Assembly (NCBI GenBank): GCA_963402885.1
Contig: OY727095.1
Span: 8,623,001-8,687,000, forward strand
Direction: 5' to 3'
Length of the DNA: 64,000 nt
DNA from: Antedon bifida
Lineage: Eukaryota > Echinodermata > Crinoidea > Comatulida > Antedonidae
Shown here piece by piece: positions 1 to 11,328 of this stretch. Position 1 is the stretch's first letter. The number at the start of each line of letters is the position of its first letter. The translations under genes and the position numbers were made by a program. The notes below the pieces were generated by a model. It saw only the letters and a program-made list of their open reading frames with translations, was not told the origin of the DNA and did not search any database.

Positions 1-796
1 TTACCCTATTCTATGGCATCGTGGTCCCTCTCCTTTATTCAAACTCCTTGGCAAGCATGCTTCGGAAGCTAATTCGTCCCGACCCCCAACCACCTGCCAA
101 AAATACATTTCATTACACTGTATGAGGCCTACTATAATCCACTATCGATTTGATAACATTTTCAGGTTTAATAGCAATCATCACCCACTAAACACGTGAA
201 AGAAAAATAATTTGGTTTTACTCGATAACGAGCAATTTATTAGCACTATACACACTGGCAAGATTAAGGAATTATTCACTAAGTCATAACATATTCTAAA
301 TATAGTTTTGATTTTAGAAACCCATTCTTTACTAAATTACCATTCTCCTTGGCACAGTTATCTCAAAGTACACAATTTAGGTAACAAATGTGGCAATTCA
401 TATTATGATAATTGAGTTGTTTTGTTGTTTCTGTCGTTGTTGTGTACGTTGACATTGAGGTCATATTTTAAAGAGAGCGCACACTTTCAATTTGTGCAAG
501 TTTAAGTCGTTTATCGCAATTGTGCAGGTTATTGAATGTTGTCATCAAACTATAATTCACATAAATGTGAAACATAATTACATAACTGAAGGCGTTTACA
601 TAACTTGTGTTACTGTGAGGTCTGATAAAGTAATGACAGTGAATAAGTGCATTTTGACGTCAAGTCATGAACCATACACTGTCATATCTTACTGTATGTT
701 TAGTAATTGTAGAGAGATTATTTAATGTGCCTATCCATGTTGCTATCATGGAATCGTATTTTGTGTATTTGTAAATGTAATATTAGAATCGGTAAA
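1..796. other. Non-coding, nothing recognised
   Basis: AT-rich sequence. A 77-codon frame at 492-725 has no signal, domain or splice support. Confidence 0.6.
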
Positions 797-952
797 GCTT
801 GGTTCCCACTAGGACGCAACGCAAGGACGTAGACGCAACGTAAGCGAGTTGATCAATCACACGTGACTGTTCGAATAATCCATCGCTTGAGATTGGTCAA
901 ATCACTTTGCGTTGCGTTACGTCCTGTCGTTGCGTTCTAGTGGGAACCAAGC
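797..952. mobile_element. MITE family 1, copy 1
   Basis: A 156-bp element with long imperfect terminal inverted repeats beginning GCTTGGTTCCCACTAGGACG. The interior has CCAAT-like GATCAATCAC and its complement. This is one of the two best-preserved of six copies here. It has no coding capacity, so it is a non-autonomous DNA transposon by structure. Confidence 0.85.
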
Positions 953-1032
953 TATTAAGAACCCTTTGCAAGAAGGCGTCAAGTCGTAGGACACTTCCAA
1001 TTACAGACCAATCGAGTGACTCGGTGTTCCAT

Positions 1033-1173
1033 GCTTGGTTCACACGCACTAGAGATCCAACGAAGTGAATTGACCAATCACAAGCGATGGATTATTCGAA
1101 CTGTCGCTTGTCATTGGTCAACACGCTTGCGTTGCGATTACGTCCTTGCGTTGCGTCCAAGAGGAAACCAAGC
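1033..1173. mobile_element. MITE family 1, copy 2
   Basis: Same ends (GCTTGGTT... and ...AACCAAGC) and same interior (GACCAATCACAAGCGATGG) as copy 1, but the left terminus is more diverged. It lies 80 bp from copy 1 and is an independent, older insertion. Confidence 0.8.
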
Positions 1174-1621
1174 TTAACGATCACTGATCCCAAAAGTAAT
1201 TAAGTAAAGAAAAAGAAATTTCACGTATTATAGAATCTGATTTTAATGCTCGACAAAACAACAATTAATAATCACATATTTGTTTATTTTCGACTGATAA
1301 CTACCAATTATTTCATTTGTTTTAGCTATATGACGTCATTAGTTTAGCACAAATAGTTCAATATTATGATTACGGCTTAATATGTTTCCAATACTAGTGC
1401 ATTTTAATTATTAAAAGACTCCAATAAATTGATTTTCAAAAGTAATCAATAAGTATATTGATGAACAACGCGAATTTATTAATTTATTCATCAAAACTAT
1501 GGTATCTCAAAATAAGCTATTGATGAACCATTACAATGCTTAATGATTTCAAACTATTATTGTAGAAAGACTATACCTGACTATATATATAAAGACTATA
1601 TTCTGACTTGATCGTAATTCA

Positions 1622-1662
1622 TTAAGCACTGACCTGGTAATAATTACCAGGTCAGTGCTTAA
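1622..1662. repeat. Perfect 41-bp palindrome
   Basis: Two 20-base arms (TTAAGCACTGACCTGGTAAT and its exact reverse complement) around a single central A. No mismatch is seen. It lies outside any gene or recognised transposon. Confidence 0.9.
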
Positions 1663-2957
1663 ATAAAGGTAGCTTTTGATTTTCGATCTGCTTGTAGGTT
1701 TTCGCAAAAGAAAGAAATAACCTATAAATTTATCTAAAAACCCAAGACCCCGGGTGTGTTTTGTTATTTTAGATAAGTAGGCCTAATATTAATAACATTA
1801 AATATCCGTAAACATTAAAGTACATATCCCTAAGACCTATACAAGTTTGTTTAAACAATTTTGGAGAAAACGTACTGCTTGTAATATTTGACTTGTCAGC
1901 AGTACCTGCTGCAACTAATATATTTTATACAACTGTTACATTCAAATTTAAACAAATAATACACAATTATACATAAAATAATTACAATATACTATAATAC
2001 AATACACGTGTTATACATTATTATACGAAATGTGAATGGAGGATCCAAAATCACACTGTACTGTTTATACATGTTTGTATAATGAGCCGTATAAACTTCT
2101 TGTTGCGAAAGTCCTATGTTCAATCATTGTAACCCAATAATTGTCTTTTCTAGTTTTGGATTCAAATAATTTACTATTTTTCATTAAAAAAGTTACTATT
2201 ATTAATATTAGTACGCGAACAATTCGTTGGAAGGTTCACACCTAAAATTCACCAAAGTTCGTTCTTAACAAATAAATAAAGGTAGCTTATTCAAGCATTG
2301 CACACCATTTTAACATGTATACACATAATACAAGTATATAACTCAATAAGTTTATTTATATTTTATATTGTGGACGGGGAAATGTGCAATTATTTGTTAT
2401 TAATATTATTATAAAGTAATTTAATTTTCTCTGTAAACATAGGTTTTATCAATTATCTTCTCAAATTGTGTCTGATTTGTTTCCTAATGAGTTTTATTAC
2501 TGGTTTCTGTTGGTTTCTTCGCATTTATTTCTTTTTTTTTAAATCGTAAATCTTGGTTCATTCTTTAGCGGGACTGAACCTTTCCTGTAAGGCAAGAATG
2601 AATCTCATGACAATACAACTGAGGTTAATTTTGTTTTGTTGTCTTTTCGACTTCTTGGCAGGTCTGTGCTTTATACGTTCAATTCACAGTAAGCCACCGT
2701 ATACTTATGAGACATGTCTAGCCCTAAAGTTTAGTGTTTGTATGATGAAGACAAACTGTATTGCACGCGGGATTGCTTCTCCCCAGCGGGTGGGTGTCCA
2801 CAGACGAGCTAGTGAGGCACTCTGGTGATTCATCGTTGTGTTTGGTTCATTTAAGAGAATAAATTGTTTCAGGTCAGATATTGTAGGGTACCATAGCTTC
2901 CCAGACATCCCTGTAATTAACGATACAAATATAATTTTCTTGTAGTATAGTAGGTGT
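1663..2957. other. Non-coding 3' flank of peptide gene A
   Basis: AT-rich sequence after the 41-bp palindrome. A 91-codon plus-strand frame at 2553-2828 shows no recognisable features. Confidence 0.55.
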
Positions 2958-2963
2958 TTTATT
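2958..2963 (-). promoter_or_regulatory. Polyadenylation signal of peptide gene A
   Basis: AATAAA on the minus strand, 20 nt past the TGA of gene A, which implies a very short 3' UTR. It is seen directly; use in vivo is inferred. Confidence 0.55.
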
Positions 2964-2982
2964 GTCTCGCTTTTGCAGCTTT

Positions 2983-4899
2983 TCATGTGGGCTTGCATTG
3001 TGGTCTGACACGAGTTATCGTAAAACCTGGTACCGTCTGCATCGTGACGACACATTTGTAACCTGGGCAGCATTCGGTCAGTCCGGACACCCAGCTTTTT
3101 GGATTGACTGAGCAAAGTCGTCCACTTTTGTCTGTGGCGCATGATGATCCACGAAACTAAAAAAAAAACAACAAAACATAATAATTATAAAAAAGTATCA
3201 TATTAAAGTAATGATTGGCATGGAAGGATTATAGTTTCATTTTAATTATGTGAAGCGTTACGTTGCCAGATCAATAAACGTTTTTACGCGACGTAAATGA
3301 TATTCATAATTGAAAGGGTGGTATTGCCTTTTTGTCTGAAGAAAATACCCGAGTTAGTTTGACTTGATATACCTTTAAAACGTGATATAAACAATGATTA
3401 CTATTTTTTTTATTCTATTTCATCAGTCTCCTGATGTTATATGACATATAACGTATGTAACTTGATAAGACCTTTCATATTTCAACGTATTATAAATGCT
3501 TTTAATTCATTTTTTATATTAAATAATTGTTATCAACCCACGATGTATTGAATATCATATTAAAAACGATTTGTGATTCAACCTTTAAAAATGAAGCTCA
3601 ACCTGTCGACCATCGATGTTTTTTTTATGGAATTGTAATTTTTAACATGTTTAGTTCGATATTGTCGTTAGTTTCCAATTGCAAAAAAATCGTCAATTAT
3701 TATCGTCTAGTTAGACAAAATCGTGATGGTTTAAAGTTATTTACTAAAAGGCTGGTTTTCGAGTGTATAATTTTAAACAAAATCTATTTAAAATGTAGAC
3801 TGTGGAAGTAGGATGATTAATTTATATGGTATTTTTAGTATAATGTTTATAGAGAAATAGGTGGTATACTCATAGGAGTAGGTCAAGAGAGTTTCGCGTA
3901 TACGAGCCTATTACTGAGCCTTAACGATTTCCTAATTAAATAGGCCTACATTTTCAATTTTATATTGTGTATAGACATCAATACTAAATAAATAAATGTC
4001 GTTAACTTTCAGTTTAATTGGTAATTTTGAATTCTCCTTTATCATAAAATTGATCGCCTTATAAAAATTAGTTTATAGATGTTGATTTGACCAATGGGTT
4101 CGAACTAGGCCTATACCGAATTTCTTTAAATTGATATATTAACTATAACGATTAAATTCAGTATAGTTTGATCCCATTAGGCCCTGATCTGAATATTATT
4201 AAGTGAATGTTTTATGTATTGTTCAATTAATAAGTTTTGACATAGGAAGATAATTATGCCCACACATCGGAAATTATGAATTTAAAGTTGGAATCAATAT
4301 GACTATTAGTATTTCCATCTATCACAATTATTATTCATAACACTCGATACATTTCTGAAAATATGCTAAAAATTTTTTGTAAAATAAAAGACTAAAGAAT
4401 TTACGTGTTATTCCTTCGCAGAAATCTATCTTTTAATGTCTTTAATATCCATAACCCATCTGGCTATTTACACAAAAATGATTGCGTAGGCGCAACGCAA
4501 GTGAGTTAACCAATCACAAGCGGCAGTCCGGATGACCCATCGCGTTGTGATTGGCCTGAATGAATTACGATCGGCTTAATGTTGCTCTAATGTGAACCAA
4601 ACATTCCGAAATATTTCGATCAATACATCATTTAAAGGAATATCCCCAATCAACTATAAATACTTCTAAATTGCTTTACCGTACAAAACAGTTCGTCTTC
4701 TGGGGGCTTAGCGTCAGATTATAGACTACAAACTACTTACATTCCCCGTAGATGGTTGCATTAACTTTCGGCTTAGCTTCATCTTGTACCTGTTCCTACG
4801 GTTCGGAGACGACGCTGACTCGCTCACATCCATCATAAGACACAATAACAGTAAACCGGCCATTACAAGTATCGTGCTTTGCTTTATCACCCGATTCAT
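2983..4899 (-). CDS. Secreted six-cysteine knottin-like peptide precursor A (two coding exons)
   Basis: Spliced minus-strand gene. Coding exons are 4741-4899 (53 codons) and 2983-3156 (57 codons plus TGA), with an intron of 1,584 bp, donor GTAAGT and a T-rich acceptor, in phase 0. The 110-residue product starts MNRVIKQST, then has a hydrophobic core (about residues 10-23) with likely cleavage near SES-A, then a basic pro-region containing RR and RK. The second exon carries six cysteines spaced C-x8-C-x13-CC-x4-C-x18-C, including LTECCPGYKC, and ends PQCKPT. This is the inhibitor-cystine-knot framework. I chose the second in-frame ATG because a strong acceptor (a pyrimidine run ending CTCAG) lies 14 nt upstream, so the upstream ATG at 4941 is probably intronic. 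AATAAA follows 20 nt after the stop. A MITE sits in the intron. The function is unknown; it could be a neuropeptide-like, defence or venom-like peptide. The homology to B and C is clear. Confidence 0.85.
4484..4602. mobile_element. MITE family 1, degraded copy in the intron of peptide gene A
   Basis: GCGTAGGCGCAACGCAAGTG, then the CCAATCACAAGC interior and a decayed right end ATGTGAACCAAAC. The outer left terminus is missing. Confidence 0.7.
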
Positions 4900-4913
4900 C
4901 GTTGGATACTGAT

Positions 4914-5639
4914 CTGAGATAAGAAAAGATAATGACTTCATTGATCCAATAATTGGAAAATGCTTTGTTTATGTCATGGACGAAAAAGCAACGGTAAACA
5001 TAAAATGTTTCCTTATTTAGAATATGAGTTGAACAACAAGTAAAAGTGAATAAGATTGCTCAAGAAAAGAACAAGAAACAAGCAAAAATTGATCTTGAAT
5101 GTCACACAGTTTTAAAATAGTCAAAATAGTTAAATAAGTCAATAAAAAAAAAACCCTAAACATGTATTGCCAGGGAAGAGTGGAATTTCATTCTTCCCTG
5201 GTATTGCGGTAAATGTCTGTATCTATCGCCAGTTCACTGCTTTTTCCCCGCGCATATAAAACATTAACATAAGTTAATTGATAGGTCTTTTTCCGTGGGT
5301 CCATAATACAAAATTTGACACAACCCCTTGCACGGATACAACGACCAGCGAATTAATGGCAGGCGCCATTTCCTGATATTAATATATGATATAACAGTGT
5401 TCATTTACTATGTTAATGTTATGAACGTTCGCGAACATTATCTAATACAACATTGAGAATCCATTGTATAACGAATAAAATGTATACTTATTATATTGCT
5501 GCAATCGTACATAGGCTTTCAATTTACTGCAGCGTATGATACAGATCTGATTATAAACTATAAGAGATCTATCATTATCAACTAATGTACCTATGTCAAA
5601 ATAAATCATGAATTTGACATGTATGACAGACGTAACACT
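4914..5639. other. 5' flank of peptide gene A
   Basis: Should contain the upstream non-coding exon and promoter implied by the acceptor at 4914-4915. A TATA-like TTTATATG (minus strand, about 5249) is the only candidate seen and is weak. Confidence 0.4.
5170..5201. repeat. Short palindromic motif (CCAGGGAAGA family)
   Basis: CCAGGGAAGAGTG, a short spacer containing AATTTC, then CATTCTTCCCTGG. Similar paired motifs occur at 17885-17918 and 44424-44457, and degraded ones at 8223-8262 and about 47150. Confidence 0.65.
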
Positions 5640-6256
5640 ATATCAACACTATAAGGACGACGTATACATTATTATCAATCATGTTAAGGTTAAAACCGGT
5701 TATTATCTACTGCTAATTACAAATCTCTAATGTGTATATTATGTTGTACGATAATTTCGGCTTAAACATGACAAATAAAGATTAATAAAATCAGATTTTG
5801 AATAGGCAATTTCACAGTTTTAATAAAATTATTCACTTCTTTAGAAAAAAAAATCATAAAAAATAATTATTTCACTTATAAAAAGACAAAAGAAATGGTT
5901 TCAACCAAAAACCATTGTCTTCCAGACAATTTAGGTATATTTTGCTTTAAATTACATTTTTTTAGGGGAAAATGTTTTTTCTTTGATTAAGTTTTTGGTC
6001 AAAGTGAATAACTTTTATGTGATATTAAAATGGCATATTCAACAAAAAAAAAGGAAAAAATTATTTTTTTAGGGGGACAATATATCTTTAAAGGACCCGT
6101 TTTTACTACTGTTATAATAACAACTTCTGGATGACGTATGCAATAATTGATATCAATCATTGTATATAGTTTCATAATGGTTGTTATCTGGTATTAATTG
6201 CAAACCTTTAATGTATATTGTTAAGATATATCACAATAACTTCGGCTTAAAGGACC
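5640..6256. repeat. Diverged tandem duplication interrupted by a TTAA-flanked MITE
   Basis: Segments at about 5650-5768 and 6125-6250 are homologous: both read GA(T/C)GACGTAT(A/G)CA, later ATTACAAA/ATTGCAAACC, and end TTCGGCTTAAA. The first is split after CGGCTTAA by MITE family 3. The second is unsplit and reads CGGCTTAAAGGACCC, which is effectively the empty target site. Confidence 0.7.
5762..6091 (+). mobile_element. MITE family 3 (TTAA type), copy 1
   Basis: Matches the copy at 24452 over most of its length (ATAAAGATTA, CAACCAAAAA, GCTTTAAATTACA, CATATTCAACAAAAA, GGGGGACAATATATCTTTAA). The left terminal repeat is missing about 18 bp. It is flanked by TTAA on both sides. Confidence 0.75.
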
Positions 6257-6576
6257 CATTTCACTATATTAGCAACACTTCGCTGTTTAATTACAAATAT
6301 GTATTTACTGTATTATGTTGTATCATGTTGATTTAGGATTTAATGGCCCATTTTTATTATATACTTTAATAGTACACAGCCGTTAGTAGCCTATCGCGTG
6401 TGCATGAACCAGGGGTCTTGTGGTTTTATATGCTTTCGCCGCCGCCGTATCACTAATTACGCACGTATACCCATGCTATACTATTGTGATATTCTATCGT
6501 CGTCTAAATCGTCTGATACTACAGAAACGTACAGGTTTCCTTATAATCAAAGACTATGTTAACTCAAATTACTCAT

Positions 6577-6710
6577 CCTTGGTCCCCACTTGGACGCAAC
6601 GCAAGCGCAACGCATTTGATTTGACCAATCACGACACGATAGATGTTGATCCATCTCGTCTTGAATGGTCAAATTAATTGCGTCGAGCTTCGTCCTTGCG
6701 TTGCGTCCTA
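6577..6710. mobile_element. MITE family 1, copy 4
   Basis: Begins CCTTGGTCCCCACTTGGACG and ends CCTTGCGTTGCGTCCTA, with the outer part of the right terminus lost. The interior keeps the GACCAATCAC / TGGTCAAAT pair. Confidence 0.75.
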
Positions 6711-8274
6711 AATTTAAAATGTTACATTCCATTAACCAATAAACAAAAAACTAGAAAGATAACCAAATTAATTGAAAACGACAATCCTAAATCCAGTCCA
6801 AAATAATGCAATAATAAAAAGATAAAGAGTTCACTTACGTTTATGTAAATATGTACAGAGTAACGTCTTTTAACAAGGATAATAATAATCGATGGTTTTC
6901 CTATGTCTTACAGTATCGTTGACCTGTAGTATGATTCAGTCCGCCGTACAGACATGAAATGAATCTAACTACTTACTTGCTCGTATATTTATACTTATAT
7001 CGAAGTGGAAATTTCGTGCCCTGGACAAGTTTGAAATCAACTTCGACGAACTTAGATAATCCGAGCCTGAGTAGACAGTAATCCCACCGGCTCCTTGCAC
7101 AATTTGATTACCTCACAACTAAGATTGCAAATTCATCACCTCATTGGTCAGTCCTTTAAATATGACGGGATATTTTTTTCCCGTAAGCTCAAGGCCAATC
7201 CGTCATACGGGTATGAAAACGGCTATTATTGTTGGAAATGATTACTTTTAATATCTACTACAACAAATCACATGATCATTTTACATGCTAAGTGGGCGTT
7301 ACCAAATTACGAATTAATAATTTACTATTAGTAATAGTATATTTCACTGTTTTATGTAATAATTTATTATATAAAAAGTATAAATCAAAAGACAAATTAA
7401 CTGACAGAATAATGATAAAAGTAAACTGAAAAAAAAATGTATTATTTTTAATTATGTTATTCCTACTACAGGTTATATAAATTATACCTGTGATAATATT
7501 GTTATCAAATTCAAAACATACAGCTCACGACTGTTAATTCGAACCTTTCGCGAGAACCAAATGGTCATTCCTAGTGTAGGCCTACCACTTTAAAAAAATC
7601 TTTTTGTGGCATGTACCACCTTTATTCAATTTCATTCAACATTAGAATATCAACAATAATAATAACAATAACAAGTAATCAGATTGTGCTTTATACAATT
7701 ATTCTATAACCATTTACTCATTTATTAATATTAATCAGAATCATTTTTAAAAATTGTTTTTAAAAGTTATAATTATATATGGTGTGTAAATAAGTAGGCA
7801 TACATACAGGCCAACATAAACATGTGTGTAAACACGAACTGTACATGTCCGCATGTAACCATGGACTGTACATCATGCACGCATACACACATCTCCATAC
7901 ATTTATTATAATTATTATATATAATGTACTATTGATTTGAGTTATTTTTATCTTACAAGGTTTAAATAGATCATTACTTTAAATGCACATACGTTGCTCA
8001 AAAGGGATTGCTAGGTTTAGAGTAACTCACTATATACCTAGAGTGTACATAGTACAACTATGTAAAATATATAAAACAATTATCCATTAACAAACATTTA
8101 TTGTCGTATTTATCTTTATCGTTTCTATACTGTGTAAGTGTATGTAATGTCACAAACATGTAATAAACCAACAGTAAATACAAAACCCTCTTTGAATATC
8201 TATTCACTTCAGTATGTTTGAACCAGGGAAGGGTGAACTTACAATGTGTAATTTCACTCTTTGAACACACTATT
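6711..8274. other. Non-coding, nothing recognised
   Basis: AT-rich sequence between a MITE and a minisatellite. A degraded CCAGGGAAGGGTG palindromic motif lies at 8223-8262. Confidence 0.55.
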
Positions 8275-8396
8275 CATTGCACATACGACCATCCTCTCAG
8301 TGCACAACTGCCAGCCCCTATTCAGTGCACATACGACCAGCCCCTCAGTGCACAACTGCCAGCCCCTATTCAGTGCACATACGACTACCCCTATTA
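8275..8396. repeat. Minisatellite, 48-bp unit made of two half-units
   Basis: Alternating half-units CAGTGCACATACGACCAGCC(CCT) and CAGTGCACAACTGCCAGCCC(CTATT), about 2.5 copies. The short ORFs on both strands here are consequences of the repeat. Confidence 0.8.
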
Positions 8397-11040
8397 AGAA
8401 GACACCTTGTTGGCTCAGACGGCGATTTTGGTGTAGATGACCAACAGAGAGAATTGCCATTTTATGCATGATTATTAATCATTAAAACCATGTTCATATT
8501 ACAAATTCTGGATTTACATTCTAATTGCTGGGATTATATATACTAATTAATTAATCATCATCTTCATCATCTCGACAGTATAATCATAATTCACGTCATT
8601 TCAATTTCAATGACAATAATGGGGCCTGGGAAACCAAATCAGTACAGGTTAATATTATCATCAATGTTGAAAAGGAAAAATTAAACGAATTATCAATTAA
8701 AATGTTATTAAATCCACCTTATGACCAGAGGTAAACTTTTAGCTTACGTCACTGATTAGTACATGTTAGTTGTGTATAAATACACTTTAATCCAACTATT
8801 TCCTAAATAATATTGTGCGCAACTATTTTTGTAACCTTTTTGATAATAATAATTATTATTTTAAAGATATCGCTTAAAGATAACTTATATTCATCACTTA
8901 ACAAGCTGAGAGATAGTGTGAACATCTCGTTTGATGATCCTCGTGCATTTCTAAGATACTGACGAACTTACAGCCATTGACACTCAATATTCCCTTGATT
9001 GGAATTAATTTACGGTTGCGTCATCATTCATATCAAAGAAATTCTTAAATTAATGATCTTTAATGCTAACAGGACCCTCGGGGTCACGAAGAAGATCACG
9101 TGGATTAATAGGGCATTTATAACCCAATAAGATCTCTAATTTTATAAGATTGTTTCAATATGTTTGACGCACACAAGCGAGCAAACTTTCTTCTGCAGGA
9201 TACAATAATTCTTTAAATAGAGAATAAGAATAGAAATTCATTTGATCAAAAGTGAAAACTGATCTAACTCACTATATTTTTGTTTTGGCTTAAGTGAACA
9301 GCACATGCGTATGTAAATAAAAAAAAACATTCGATAAACTTTGCCAAAAAACTAAAACTAGGTTTCTATGCTTTTGTTTTTTGAAATCAGTAAAGTTTGA
9401 ATTCAATGTTGCATGCGAGCATTGGGAAATTCTTTAATCTTCGATCAATTCTTTAATTTCCTCCTCAACATTGGTTTTTTTTTATATTAAGGAATGTATT
9501 ATGCAATAACAAGTAGTCTTTTCAAGAGGTATTTTACCCTGCTTAAACTTCTATTGCATTATGTTAAATTACCGTGTTTTTAATTATTCACTGAATGAAT
9601 GATAAAATAAGTGTAACTTAGTTAAATAGTTTTAAATTAAAATGTCATCACAGAGCAGTACATAATGACATGAAAAAACTATTAAAGTGAAATAATTATT
9701 AAAACTACAAAATAAATCCGAATTCGCACCTTTAATTTACCTACAAGTTTTATATCAGAGTTCTGTTGAGAATAATATGATGTAAGGAAATGCATGCTTT
9801 ATGTTGTATTTAGGAGAAGAAAAAAACAACTGACATAGAAGTAGTCGTATTTGGCCTAGATATTCTTTACAGTGTTATAGTTACTCCTCCCTGGATAGCT
9901 AATTAACAACAAAGTTGTTTAGATAAGGTTAATTGGGTCAAGTTCGCATAGCCTATATTAAACGTATTGATGGCGAATAGGCCCTACTAGTGTATATTAT
10001 AATTAATTGAACTTCAAAATTGCCCTACGAAGCAGGCAGAATAACGAAAGTTACTTATTGATAATATTATTAGGCTAATTTAATCATTTTAACCATTATC
10101 CCATGGCTCCTAAAATTATTATACAATTTCTTTAAAATATAATTTGTAGATTAATAGCGCCACCAACGGTTAAATTATTATTTATTGCGTTCACAAAAAA
10201 ACGAATGAATAAATCATATTTGAAATAGGCCTAAATTGTTTTTCTTTATGTTGTGTGTCTTCTGAATGATGCTCCATAACATTTCTTTTCCCAAAGGAAC
10301 TAAAATCTAAAATTGTTCTGTACTGGCTGCAAGGGTCGGAATAATTGTATCAGTCGTAATATCACTGTACCTTTTGAAATGATCTAAAAATAAAGTAAGT
10401 ATTAAGCGGCGCGGTGCTGGTACATGATTGTAAACAACATCATATGTTCATGATAGTTTTAAATATATAGCCCTACTTATGGAAACTCTTTTTTTAAACG
10501 ACTTTGAAAGGATAATTTTTATTTTTCCAAATACGCAAATTACCTCATCAAAAGTAACAGACTAAAACACATATTTTTCAAAATGCTGATCTATGAGAAG
10601 GAACATTGCAAAGTATTCATATTATTGTTTGGTATGACAAACTATCAATTGCAACACATTTATGTCCTTTTCAACTCTTTATTGATTGTAAACATTTATT
10701 TCTGCATTCGGAACATTGATGACACAATACAGTATACACTTTATAATTTAAAAGTAAAGATCAACAACCTTACTTTACATTAAGCCTGAACTCATTTGTT
10801 TGGTATAAGTAAATTAGCTGAAGATATTGCAGTCTCGAGGCACCACCATGGGCACTGTGGTAAATAATGTCCTCAGTGTTGGTAGGCCTACAATAGTAGT
10901 TACGAAGCAGCATATATGTTTTCCTATTTGTTCTGCTCTTTCTAATAAGATAATTAGTTATCAAATGTGTCCAACATAAAATGGTATGAAGTTTAGAGTA
11001 CGATAATTGATAAATTTTAAATTCATTGAGATCAGTCTAT
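8397..11040. other. Non-coding, nothing recognised
   Basis: No gene, RNA or transposon recognised. Short AT-rich frames only. Confidence 0.55.
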
Positions 11041-11122
11041 TTTTATATCTAAAAATTGTAATCAAAATATGGGAAGCGCTTTGATCAACTTGGAAAAGCA
11101 ATTATTATTATTATTATTATTA
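11041..11122 (+). mobile_element. 3' tail of an old LINE or SINE with (ATT)n end
   Basis: GGGAAGCGCTTTGATCAACT followed by GGAAAAGC and (ATT)n. GCGCT-plus-ATT-repeat tails are typical of CR1/L2-type 3' ends. Related tails occur at about 14876 (GCGCTATATAAATCCAGG, ATTATTATT) and 49037 (GCGCTATATAAATG). No coding part is visible. Confidence 0.45.
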
Positions 11123-11202
11123 AATATTGTCTGATTTGCTTAGTAACTGAAAAAGTTTCTGTAATGTAGCTCTTGTGACAAAAATAAGCTTTCGCTTTAA
11201 TT

Positions 11203-11328
11203 AACAAGGCCAACAGCCATTAAGTCGCGTGCTACAATGCATAGTGATACCGGACCGACAGACCGACAGACCGACCGACCGACCGACCGACATAGTGAAC
11301 TATAGAGTCGCGTCCACGCGACTAAAAA
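11203..11328 (-). mobile_element. TCGG-microsatellite element, copy 1
   Basis: Reading the minus strand: TTTTTAGTCGCGTGGACGCG hairpin, ACTCTATAGTTCACTATG, a TCGG/TCTG tetranucleotide run, GGTATCACTATGCATAG, then CACGCGACTTAATGGC and GGCCTTGTT. The same architecture occurs four times in the window. The class is unknown. Confidence 0.75.

Noticed and set aside
492-725. 77-codon frame containing IECCHQ
   Set aside because: CC is followed by no close cysteines, and there is no signal peptide; unlike the peptide family.
2705-3142. 145-codon minus-strand open frame
   Set aside because: It overlaps the cysteine exon of peptide gene A in the wrong frame. The spliced reading frame, not this one, has the conserved cysteine pattern.
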